From positions 186,001 to 250,000 of the forward strand of contig RSEE01000037.1 in NCBI GenBank assembly GCA_003971905.1: 64,000 bases of DNA, given 5' to 3'. Within the stretch, counting starts at the first letter, position 1. Each line of letters opens with the position of its first letter. Shown here in pieces: positions 21,144 through 30,577 of this stretch. Both the position numbers and the translations under genes were made by a program. Below the pieces are notes generated by a model. It was not told the DNA's origin. It did no database searches and was given only the letters and a program-made list of their open reading frames with translations. The DNA comes from Moniliella sp. 'wahieum' (lineage: Eukaryota; Basidiomycota; Moniliellomycetes; Moniliellales; Moniliellaceae).

Positions 21144-24055
21144 ATGCTCACCGCCGCATCCGACCGCCTCCTCCCGCGCACACCGCCGCTCCCCCCCTCC
21201 TCCCCCTCCCCCTGCCCCCTCCCCCTCCCCCCCCCCCCCCACCACCCCCCTCGCACCTCCCTCTTCCCCTCCCTCCCACGCTCCCCAGTCGGCCCACGAA
21301 AGCGCCCTTCCTTTCCCTGGCGCCCCGCCCTCTGGCTTCAGCGCGTCTCCTGCGCCCCCTCCGCCTGCTCCTCCGCCTGCCCCCCCCGCATCCACACCTC
21401 CACCTTCCTCTGCCTCTGCCTCCCCCACCCCACCCCCGCCTCTCACCGAGCCCGAGCCCCCACGCGTGCGCCGCACCAAAAGCGGCCTCTTTTCCGACCT
21501 GCGCACTCGCATCGCCAAATCCTTGCCCCCCTCGCCCTCTCTTCCCTCTTCGGCCAAGTTCAAGCGCCCCGAAGCCCGTCCCCTGGCCGCCGGCATCAGC
21601 TCCCAGAACCTGGGCAAGCTCTATGGCCGCCGTGGCAAGGTCCTCGGCACCGGTGCTGGTGGCACCGTCCGTCTCGTCAAGGCCAAGGACCACACCATCT
21701 ATGCCGTCAAGCAGTTCCGTCCCCTGCGCGAGGGGGAGAACGAGCGGGAATACGTCAAGAAGATCACTGCCGAGTATTGTGTCGGCACAGCACTCACCAT
21801 CCCAACATTATTCACACTGTCGATCTCTTTGTTGATGCCGGGCTGCACTACCAGGTCCTCGAGTATGCGCCCTACGACCTCTTTGCGGTTGTCATGGTCG
21901 CCCAAATGAGCAAGGAGGAGATTTACTGTATCTTTCGCCAGATTGTGGATGGCGTGGATTACCTTCACAGCCTTGGCCTCGCTCATCGCGACCTCAAGCT
22001 GGACAATTGCGTCATGACCGCGACCAATGTGGTCAAAATCATCGATTTTGGCACCGCCACCGTCTTCCAAACCCCCGGGTGCAGCTCCAAAATCTTGGCT
22101 TCGGGCGTGGTGGGTTCAGACCCTTACTTGGCTCCCGAAGTGTTGGGAGAGGAGGAGTACGACCCGCGTTTGACCGACGTGTGGTCGTTGGCGATCATTT
22201 TCTTATGCATGTACCTGCGCCGGTTTCCCTGGAAGTTGCCCGACGCTCGCAAGGACCGTGCCTACCGCCAATTCGTCCATGAGCCCGGAACTGGTCCACG
22301 TTCCCGCCCCTGCTTCGCCCCGGCCTGTCGGACCAACAGGGCAGGATAGGGCACCTACCAAGACCCCCACTTCGCCCGCAATGGGCAGCTTGGCTTCCCC
22401 ACCCTCCTTGCCCATGTGGACCGAAACCCGCTCGACGATCCCTTCGACCGTGCCGACCACTCGCTCCCACTCCCCCACTCTCACTCCCATTCGCACTCCC
22501 ACTCCCACTCCCATTCGGGCGCCCAGCTTCCCCAGCCTGCCGCTCCCACCAGCGTCCAAACCGCTCTCCCCACCCGAAGGCGAGCCCACCATGGGGCACG
22601 CGCCTTCCCCCTTTTCCCCGCCACCTCCTCTCACCACCACACAAGCTCAAGCTCGCTCTTCTCTCTCCCTCTCCTTCTCCCCTGCCGCGGCGGCGGCACG
22701 GATCTCACGCTGGAACCTAACCCGACACCGTACATTCGTCTCCCGGGACCGTCCTCGGCCAGTCTGATGAAAGCGGCACTACGTGGTCTGCCATCGACCG
22801 TTCCCTCGGGCTGGTCCGCCACACCCTCTGGCTCCGACCCGCTGTTGGCACGCATACCTACCGTATCTGAAGCGGGGTACCAGGTGGTCCAACCCTCGGA
22901 CGCACCACTAGCGTCGGACCAAGTGCCTGTCCAGGCGGAACCGAGTCCCGTTCCCTATGCCCATGGCGATGGCGATGCGGACGCAGACAGGGAAAGGCAG
23001 AGGCAGGGCAGAGGGAGATGGATGCGGAGGCGGAGGCGGATGCGGAGGCGGATGTGGATGTGGATGGAAGAGACGACGCATCAACGTTGGCGGAACCAAG
23101 GGCTTTGTCGCGCATCCATTCGTCCGAACCTGACACTTGGTTCGGGGAAGGGTCGGTGCTATGATGACCCGTTAGGCCAGTCGGAAGAGTCGTCCGACGC
23201 CGAAGCTCAAGCCGAAGGTCAACCCAACTCCAAGCCCAAGTCCAAGCCCAAGTCCAAGCCCAAGTGGAAATGGTAGGGGAAACGGACGCTAGGTCCAATG
23301 TGCGCGCAGTCCAACCGCGCTCGGCTACGTTACCCCGCATGCGTCCCAGCGCGACGCGACCGTTTCCCGTGCCAGTCGCCAATGGGCACGCAGAGGGTCC
23401 AACGTCGGGCTCGCTCCGTCGCACACTGCGGTCCCGTACGCGCTGCCTACACTTGACCCTGATCATGACCATGAGGGTACACAACACCCCAACCAAACCG
23501 AAGACCAGCAGCACGACACCTCCCCTCTGTCCCCGACGCCTGCACGAACGGACTCAATTTTCAGCTTGTGCCCAGTGGAGACGCAGGCAGCGTTACGACG
23601 CATGCTCGCGGTCCACCCGCAGTTGCGCTGTACGCTAGGAGACTTGCTCCGCGGCCCTGGGTTGGCCGATTCCCGACCCCCTTCTCGTCCGTGCTGGGAG
23701 ACACCCGAGACGACCTGCACAAGCACCCGCACCCGCACCCGCAACAGGAGATGGACGACCAGGGGGAGTACACTGAGCTCCCCGGCCACCACGAGCGCCA
23801 CGAGCAACAGGCAAATGAGCGACCACAGCGGTCAGAGAGGAAGATGCACATGTGGCGCAGGACGGGCAAGCAGGGCAAGCAGCCAACCAGGCCGATTCGT
23901 GGCTCACGTCGATCCACCCGTGTTCCTCCCTGGTTCAGCACGACGGTCCTACGCCCACAGCGGCGGCTTCGTCTGCGCCTGCGCACCATACCCATCACCA
24001 CCCTTTGCCTGAACCGAGCAGGTTCCCCCGCCTGCCCCTGTTTCATCGCAAGTGA
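21144..24055 (+). CDS. HAL5/SAT4-type Ser/Thr protein kinase with a long insert in the C-lobe
   Basis: This fungal kinase family regulates plasma-membrane transporters, notably potassium uptake and nutrient permeases in yeast. ATG 21144 ([12 protein letters not shown]) opens a Pro/Ser-rich N-terminal region ending '[19 protein letters not shown]'. The kinase domain has '[17 protein letters not shown]', 'YAVKQF', '[11 protein letters not shown]', the catalytic loop '[11 protein letters not shown]', '[11 protein letters not shown]', '[10 protein letters not shown]' and '[19 protein letters not shown]'. After 'YRQFVH' comes about 420 residues of Pro/Ser/His/Lys-rich sequence. Then the last C-lobe helices reappear as '[19 protein letters not shown]', '[10 protein letters not shown]', and the family C-tail '[12 protein letters not shown]' ends '..LPLFHRK'. 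Catalytic Lys, HRD and DFG are all intact. Slips occur near 21230, 21795 and in the insert. Confidence 0.88.
22468..22520 (+). repeat. Ser-His/Pro-Thr coding microrepeat in the kinase insert
   Basis: Tandem 'cactcccactcccattcg' hexamer-type units give either (SH)n or (PTPI)n depending on frame. It lies within the long low-complexity insert of the HAL5-like kinase. Confidence 0.7.
23229..23272 (+). repeat. 12-bp repeat coding Ser-Lys-Pro-Lys
   Basis: About four copies of 'aagtccaagccc' give a short basic (SKPK)n stretch near the end of the kinase insert. Confidence 0.7.
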
Positions 24056-26989
24056 GTAGGTGGAACGGTGCACGGGGGCTTGGTGCGTCGGGTGGTCGTT
24101 GGCCTGGCTGGGCTTCTGACCTGCTGGTCTGGTGGCCTGGTGGCCTTCCACCGGTGCAGGTCGAACCTATCGGATCTTATCAGCTGGGTGAATGGAGGTG
24201 ACCGGAAGAGACCAGTCACGATGACCCCTCCCCTGCGTCCTCCTGCTCCTCCCCCTCCTGCGTCCTCCTCCGTGTCCACCTCCTGCGTCCACCTCCTCGC
24301 CCTCCGTCGTCTGCGCTGTTCGTCCGATTCCACCCCCCCGCAACCCCACGTCTCTGTTTCTTTTTTCTTTCCTTTGTCTTTTCCTTTCTTCCGCCTCCTG
24401 CACTCGGACGGGGGGATAAGGAAGGTAAGAAGACTCGACGCTCAGGGCGACCATGCGACGGATCAGGCCATTCAGGGGGTTGGCGGTGGGGCGGGCAGGA
24501 CCCGTGACCACACTACCCTCCATGTTTCCCTTTTGACTTGGAGGGCGTAACCCTCTCTCTCGCACCATCTTGCTCCCACTCTTACCCCCATCTTGCTCTC
24601 CCATCCTAAGCGCCCACCCCAGGCCCCCTCCCAAGCTCCCTTGGATCCCTGCCCCCATTCTTCCGGGTGGCTGGTCCCCCCCCCCCTCCCTTTCGGTCCT
24701 TGCTGCCATATGACTATCTCTCCTTCGGCGTAGAAGAGTGGCACGGTGTAGACGGAATACGTAGGCTGGGTCGTTTCTCGGTTCGTGGGGTAGGTCTCTC
24801 GTTGGACTGGCAATTCGGTGGTAGCGAGGTATCAGAAACCTCACCTCGAGGATGGGCGGATGTGGGCGGATGGGCGGATGGGCGAGAGGAGTGCACCTTG
24901 CTCTTATTATAATCGTTGTCCGTAGTGTTCTCGAGTTTTGTCAATGCTACTATATAGTCAGATATGAATACTGTCGCAGTCTGGTGTGCGTTGTTGAGCC
25001 CTGAGACGTGGAGCGCCTGAGCGTCAACCACAGGGAGGGTCGTGCGTTTGTGACCAAGGCGTCTTCAAGCTTCAGTGCCAGCTAGCTCGCACATCAGGCG
25101 GAACCTCAGGCCAAGGAGGTCCAGTGTACTCAACTTGAGCGCTCATGTCTTCGGTTCCTCAGCCGCAGGCCCAGAAGCGATCGGGGGCTTATGATGGGCG
25201 GCGGCTCAGCATTCTTCTCGAACTTGATCATGTCGGCGACACAAGAGCAGCAGAGTTGTTGGGATGGACTGAGTCCATAGCGCCCGTCGCGGCGCGTTCC
25301 CAGTCGTATGCAGCATTGTGACCTCTCGAGGTTCGCGAGGATCTGGTCGTTGCTTCACTTCACATGTCACACCCACTGTGAGCACGGGCAGAACCTCGGA
25401 ATGGCTGCCGTTCCGGAAATTAGCACCGCATATACGGCACCACAGGGGCCTACTAATGGTAGTGAGGGCACGGCAGCGAGGTGGTTTCCAGCGAGCCGGC
25501 CTGCCCACCTGCCCGCTGGTGCCTCTCGGAAAGAGACACTTGGACCCTTGGGCTCACGCTTAGTTATAGTCATTGTACAGCCGAGCCAGCCCGAGCTCTG
25601 GTGCTTGCCTCTAGACGATCTGAGCTGCCCTCTGGCGCTTCCCTCAGAGAGAGACCGCAACATTAGACTTTCGAACACTGCTGCAGTGCCGCGTGTTGCG
25701 GCCTAAGATAGATATCGCTTGCCTATGCCCCTGGCTTGGCCCAGATTTGGCTGCGCCGGACCCGTGCCTCCTTTTACTCTCCTGTTCCTCTTGGTTGCAT
25801 CCTGTCTCCTCACACCGCCCCTCTCATTGCGCCCGTAGCAACCGGTATCCCATCTCTGCAGCCAGCACATCGCACTCCTGCATTGCTTCTGTCGTATGTG
25901 TTCTCTTGCCCCCATCGCTCTGTTGCTGACCCGCCTACACAGACTCCCCCTCGCGGGCCATCTCTTGTCCTCGTTTCATCTGGTCCGCAGCGCTATCGTA
26001 CTTGCCCGATTCATCCGCATTCCCCTCGTTTCTGCTGACCCTTGTGGGTCGCATGCGTAATGTGCATGCCCGTTTCGCTCGCCATCGACCCACCCTTGTC
26101 CGTCTGCTCACTTTGGCTGTCTCGCTTACATGGTTTGCCTTGCCTGTGGTCCTCTCGCTTGGCTGGTCTGAATTGCCATCGTACGTCCCCCGTTCTTCGC
26201 GCTTGGAGTTGTCCTGTCCTGTCACTGACACTCTGTTTGTCCAGTTGCAGCATGCACGGAATCCCACGATTGGGTCGTCTCGTATTGTTCGCCTCGACTC
26301 TTCTGACCTGTTTCGCCGTCGTACGTCCCTTCTGTTATATGCCGACACTGTTCCTGACCTTGTTCGCCCTACCCAGGTACATTCCGACTTTATCCCGCTT
26401 GCCCTCGCTACTGGCTGACTTGATCGCCTGACCCGTAGTCTTCTGTGTCTCTTGCTAACCCCGTGCTGCTGCTGATTTGGTCAGCTTCTCCCTAGTAGTG
26501 CGCGCTCTCCTCACACTAACCTGTCACTGCTGTGTAGCTCACTGCTTTACTGCGTTGGTGCTTCCGTCCTACGTCGCGCCTATCCGTGGTTGTCGTGTAA
26601 TCGTTTCCCAGCGATCTTCGAATGCATTCTATACCTAAAAAATGCCTGTAAATCTAGTAGTTCTGCATCGATGCCAGCCCCATCCAGTCAGCCGGTTAGA
26701 GAACCTATCTCACTCCCAAGGGGGCGGGCAGAGGTTAGCCGTAGCCTTTGTGGTTCGCATGTGGATCCACTCAGTACTCTTCTATAGCCCCTGCCGAATC
26801 CGACCAACGTTCTTGTTCTGATACAATCTTCTCGGTGAGACGGCTAAGTAGGTAGGGGCACAACGAGTGGGCATTGAGACAAACAGGGATCGCGTTGCAT
26901 GGCACGATTTGAGCCGAGCGAGTGCCAGGAAAAAGTGCCACTCCTCTGATGCCAGCTGCCAGCTTACTTAGCTTAGCCTCAGCCTCAGC
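24056..26989. other. 2.9-kb gene-poor interval; possible spliced non-coding transcript
   Basis: This lies between two converging genes, the HAL5-like kinase and FAT1. The segment 24190-24420 is C/T-rich and probably 3' UTR. No conserved protein is seen. Between 25690 and 26540 the + strand is pyrimidine-rich and contains intron-like units matching local grammar: GTACGT at 26181 to CCAG at 26244, GTACGT at 26321 to CCAG at 26376, and GTGCGC at 26499 to GTAG at 26537, each with a CTGAC or CTAAC motif before the acceptor. The 76-nt segment 26245-26320 could be an internal exon. Neither strand gives a familiar product. Confidence 0.35.
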
Positions 26990-28985
26990 CTAAAGCTTGA
27001 CCTGTCCAGCGGCAATCTTCTTGTACTCAGCCAAGCCAAAGGGAAGGTAGGTGTTGGCGCCGGGCGGGAGCCAGTAGAGGGGTCCTTGACCTTGGTAGGG
27101 TCAATTCCCTCGTTACGAAGAGCGACTTTCAATTGTTTGACCGTGCCAGTCTGTTCCATCTCCTGCACCGCCCGGAGAAAGATGGGGACGGCGTACTTGG
27201 GCAGACGAGAGCGTACGTGGCGGGCCAACGCAGCCAAATCCGTCTTGGCCAACTCGTCTTGCGGAATGCCGCACACCCTGCCCGTCCATCGTGGCCGGGA
27301 ACCAGGACACCGTACACGTTAGCTTCATGCACCACTTCCCCAGCGCAGCCGCCACTTCGGCCGTCGACACATTCTCCGACCGCCACCGGAACGTATCGCC
27401 CAACCGGTCGCCAAACCAAAAGAAGCCATCAGAATCGATGCGCATCAGGTCGCCCGAGCGGAACCACGCGTCGCCACGGACAAACACGTCGCGCAAAATC
27501 TTACTCTCAGTGGCCTTTTTGTTTCCGGCGTAGCCGGCAAACTGGGCCGAGGGCGCACCCATAATCTTCGACATGTATTCCCCCTGTTCGTTCGGACCGC
27601 ACTCGACACATAGCCCCGTGGTAGGGTCACGGTACACTTCCTCCGTGATGGGGTCGACCTTGGCAATTTTAAAGTGTGGCTTGAACCGGCGCGCTAGCAC
27701 GCCCATCCGGCCCACCGAGCCAGCGCCAAATGGACCGGTATTGTACGAGATCAGAGCGCCGTTGCCCGGAGGAGGCGTAAAACTCAGAAATGACACGAAT
27801 ACCAAATCGGTCACGGAACTTGTTCCACACATCGGGCCGCATGCCATTACCATACGCCATACGAATGGTGTGTTCCTTGTCCAGCGGGGACGGCGGAACG
27901 GCCAACAGATAGCGGCAAATTTCACCAATGTACTGCATCACCGTCGCCCCGTTCGCACGCGCCTCATCAAAAGCGCGAGGCGGAAAACTTGCGACCAATA
28001 ATGACCGTCGTGCCGCTGTACCAGGAACGCCAATGCAAAGGAACGCAGCCGAGGAGTGGTAGAGGGGCATGCAGGTGTAAATCCGATCCGAGGGGGTGAA
28101 GCCATTGGTGGTAGGCCACATGACCATCGCCACGCCAATGCGGCCGTGGGAGCAAAGGGCGGCCTTGGGCAAGCCGGTGGTACCACTAGTGTAGATCAAG
28201 ACTGCCGGGGACGTCTCCTCGACGTCCTTTCGGTACTCGTCGCCGAGCGCGGTAGCCGGTTGGCATCCAGCACGCTCTGGTCCAGCTGCACCACGTTCGG
28301 CAGCGGCGACAAAGGGCCCTGGCTCCTTCCTCGGCCGCACGCAGACTCGCGTCGCGCTCGCAGGATAGTGCACCCATCGTCCACGCGGATCCCTGCTGGA
28401 TCGAAGCAGCTTGTCCTGGACAAGCTGCAGGGCAGGCTCGTACTCCTCTTCAAAGAAACACCGCCTTGGCCCGGCCACCGAGATGCAGTGGACCAGGCCT
28501 GGGCCCGTGAGGGAGTAGTTGATCATGGCGGGGACAACATTGATGCTCATGCAGGCAAGCCAGAACTCGACGTACGTGACCGAGTTGCCCATCAGCACCG
28601 CGACGCGGTCTGGCAGGGGCGGGGGTCAGGTCAGGTCGACATTGCAGGCGGGGGGGGGGGGGGGGGGGGGGGACACAGGGGACGTACCGCCAGACTTGAA
28701 GCCCTGGGCGAGGAGGAAGTGGGCGATCTTGCGGACCTGGGCCTGGGCGGCGGCCCAGGTGATGCTGCGGCCGGCATAGACGTAGGCAATGTCGTTGGGG
28801 CGGGCGTTGGCCGTGTCGTCGAAGAGGTGGAAGAGGGAGGGGCGATGGCGGAGGATGCGGAGGTAGTGCTTGAGGGTGGAGCGGGCAAAGGCGTAGCCGA
28901 TGCGGAGGTCGTTGCGGAGGCCCGACTGGGCGTCGAGGTAGGCGGCGAGCGCGAGGGCGGCGGCGGCGGTGATGAGCTGGGGCAT
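26990..28985 (-). CDS. FAT1: Very-long-chain acyl-CoA synthetase / fatty acid transporter (FATP family)
   Basis: This membrane-associated ER/peroxisome/lipid-body enzyme activates and imports long and very-long-chain fatty acids. Minus-strand ATG 28985 begins MPQLITAAAALALAAYLDAQ, a hydrophobic N-terminus. I chose it over upstream Met codons because family similarity begins here. An intron at 28610-28687 leads into 'DRVAVLMGNSVTYVEFWLA'. AMP-binding motifs are 'VLIYTSGTTGLPKAA', 'YGNGMRPDVW', 'ISEFYASS', 'DAWFRSGDLMRIDSDGFFWF', the FATP signature 'GDRLGDTFRWRSENVST', and 'RLPKYAVPIFLRAV'. The end 'DPLYWLPPGANTYLPFGLAE' and 'YKKIAAGQVKL' before TAG 26992-26990 is typical. There are several one-base slips in the middle (about 28200-28450, 27780, 27290 and 27080). 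It shares a 278-bp divergent promoter with TRAP-alpha. Confidence 0.93.
28610..28687 (-). other. FAT1 intron with a poly-C run
   Basis: On the minus strand it runs GTACGTCCCC..., a homopolymer of over 20 C, CTGACCTGACC branch motifs and CTGCCAG, 78 nt. It joins 'QGFKSG' to 'DRVAVLMGNS'. The homopolymer length is probably inexact. Confidence 0.85.
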
Positions 28986-29138
28986 GGGGGCGGAGGGGGC
29001 GGTGGGGATGGCGGCGTTGTTCCTACTCCTCCTGGGCCCCAGCTGGGCTTTGGGGCGGAGGGGGGGGCTTTCACGCACGCGTGCTTGCACATTTCAACAT
29101 CCCACCGGCCGGAGCCCTGGCCCGCCCACCGGGTGCCT

Positions 29139-29190
29139 CCACGTCACGCGCCTCCACGTCACGCGCCTCCACGTCACACTGCTGACGTCA
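29139..29190. promoter_or_regulatory. Three tandem UPRE-type sites plus TGACGTCA in the FAT1/TRAP-alpha promoter
   Basis: CCACGTCA (reverse complement TGACGTGG) occurs at 29139-29146, 29154-29161 and 29169-29176, an exact 15-bp period with spacer CGCGCCT. A palindromic TGACGTCA follows at 29183-29190. TGACGTGG/A is the unfolded-protein-response element core bound by Hac1/XBP1-type bZIP factors. The array is 74-125 bp upstream of the TRAP-alpha ATG and about 150-205 bp from the FAT1 ATG. Confidence 0.75.
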
Positions 29191-29263
29191 GCCCCCTCGC
29201 CGCCTTTCTTCCCGCGCGACACCACCAGGGACGGCTACCACACCCGCCCCCCCCCCCCCCGCC

Positions 29264-30166
29264 ATGCGTCTCCTCGCCCCCGCGCTCGCCTGCCTCGCGC
29301 TCCTCGCCGCCGCGCTCCCCGCCCGCGCCCAGGCCGACGACACCCCCACCCTCCAGGTCGCCACCACCTTCCCCCAACAACGGCTTCCACATCGTCCACA
29401 ATGGCCAGGCCAACCGCGTCGTGTTTGCCATCAGCCACCCCCCCGGCACCGAGCGCGTCCTCAGCCTCGAAAGCGTCACCGGCGCCTTCCTCAACCCCGC
29501 CAAGCTCGATGGCCAGCGCGGCCGTGTGCTGCGCAACATGACCACCCACACCCTCAAGCGTCCCCGGCCCCTGCGTGCCGTTGGCGGCCGCCCCACCCAC
29601 CAGTCCTTTGACTTTTACTCCGAGTTCAAGCCCCAGCCGCTAGACGTCGAGTTCCGCCTGGGTGTGCGCGATGGCCAGACCTCCCGCTTCTATGTCATCC
29701 CCGTCTACCACGGCCAAGTGACCGTGGTCGAGCCTCCGACCAACTGGCTGGACCCGCAGGTGTACGTTGTCATGTCCCCTCCCCTCCCTGTCTCTGTGCC
29801 TGTGGTCGCAAGCCGAACTGGAACGGCGCGTACTGACGTGCACGTGGCGCCTGTGACAGTCTGTTTATCTATCTCCTGCTCCTGGGTTCCGTGGTGGGCG
29901 GGGCGGGGTACTACCTCCGCACCGTCAAGGCCAAGAAGGACGCCGCGGCGGCCAAGGCGGCGCGCAAGCAGCAGCAGCTCAAGGCAACGACGGCATCGGT
30001 GCAGCAGAACGGGTACGACGAGAGTTGGATTGTACGTGTGGGCTCTTGTGGGAGTGTGGGTGGCCGAGTAGCGACTGAGTACTGACGCGAGGACGGGTGT
30101 GCCTAGCCCGAGACGCACATCAAGCAACGCACGCAGCCGGCGCGCAAGGCGAAGACGGCGGCGTAA
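29264..30166 (+). CDS. Translocon-associated protein alpha-like ER membrane protein (SSR1/Irc22 type)
   Basis: ATG 29264 begins MRLLAPALACLALLAAALPA, a clear signal peptide with cleavage likely after 'ARA'. The lumenal domain (residues about 24-165) has 'NNGFHIVHNGQANRVVF', 'SVTGAFLNPAKLDGQRG', 'NMTTHTL', 'FDFYSEFKPQPLDVEFRLGV' and 'FYVIPVYHGQVTVVEPP'. This is the layout of TRAP-alpha, which has an immunoglobulin-like lumenal fold. After an intron comes one TM helix, 'LFIYLLLLGSVVGGAGYYL'. A basic cytosolic tail ends 'KQRTQPARKAKTAA'. Introns are 29762-29859 and 30032-30106. TRAP assists Sec61-dependent translocation; fungi have only an alpha-like member (Irc22). One slip lies near 29375. The assignment rests on topology and the conserved 'FEF.P..V' strand pattern. 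Confidence 0.83.
29762..29859 (+). other. TRAP-alpha intron 1
   Basis: It runs GTACGTTGTC...GTACTGACGTGCACGTGGC...CTGTGACAG, 98 nt. It precedes the exon that starts with the TM helix. A split Val codon restores the frame. Confidence 0.85.
30032..30106 (+). other. TRAP-alpha intron 2
   Basis: It runs GTACGTGTGG...GTACTGACGCG...GTGCCTAG, 75 nt, with a CTGAC branch. It joins '..YDESWI' to 'PETHIKQRTQ'. Confidence 0.88.
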
Positions 30167-30577
30167 GGGCCGCGAGCGGTGGCCGGCGACGGCTGTGCTT
30201 GGGCTGGGCGTGGATGGTAGCAGCGCGCGCGTGCGCCGAATGAAGAGATTGGCGATGGCGAGCGCAGCAGCCCAGGCGGGCGGCGGCGTGGAGCGGGTGT
30301 GCGCGGCGGGCAGCGGCACGTTCCGTTAGTGTGACAAGGCAGACAGGCAGGTTAACGAGTGTCCATAGTCGGTACCGCCCCACAACGGCCAATTGTGCGG
30401 CTCACGCGTCAGTGTCAGCGGTCGCCCGCCGGGCGCCAGCCGTAGGAGAGCGGGAAGAAGGCAACCCTAGCTAGCCAGCCAGCCGATCAGCTCTGTTGGT
30501 GGTACTGCTACTGCTACTGCTACTCCTCTGCTGCTACTCCTCCTGCTGCTACTCCTCCTCCTCCCCCCCTCCTCCCC
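30167..30577. promoter_or_regulatory. Intergenic region upstream of the MIT-domain gene
   Basis: It contains one telobox-like AACCCTA at 30463-30469. A CTGCTACT/CTCCTC triplet-like pyrimidine tract (30505-30575) immediately precedes the ATG. No gene is seen. Confidence 0.45.

Noticed and set aside
28056-30071. A 671-codon + strand open frame, the longest in the window
   Set aside because: Its first part is antisense to FAT1 and its last part overlaps the TRAP-alpha exons out of context. GC-rich antisense frames are commonly open.
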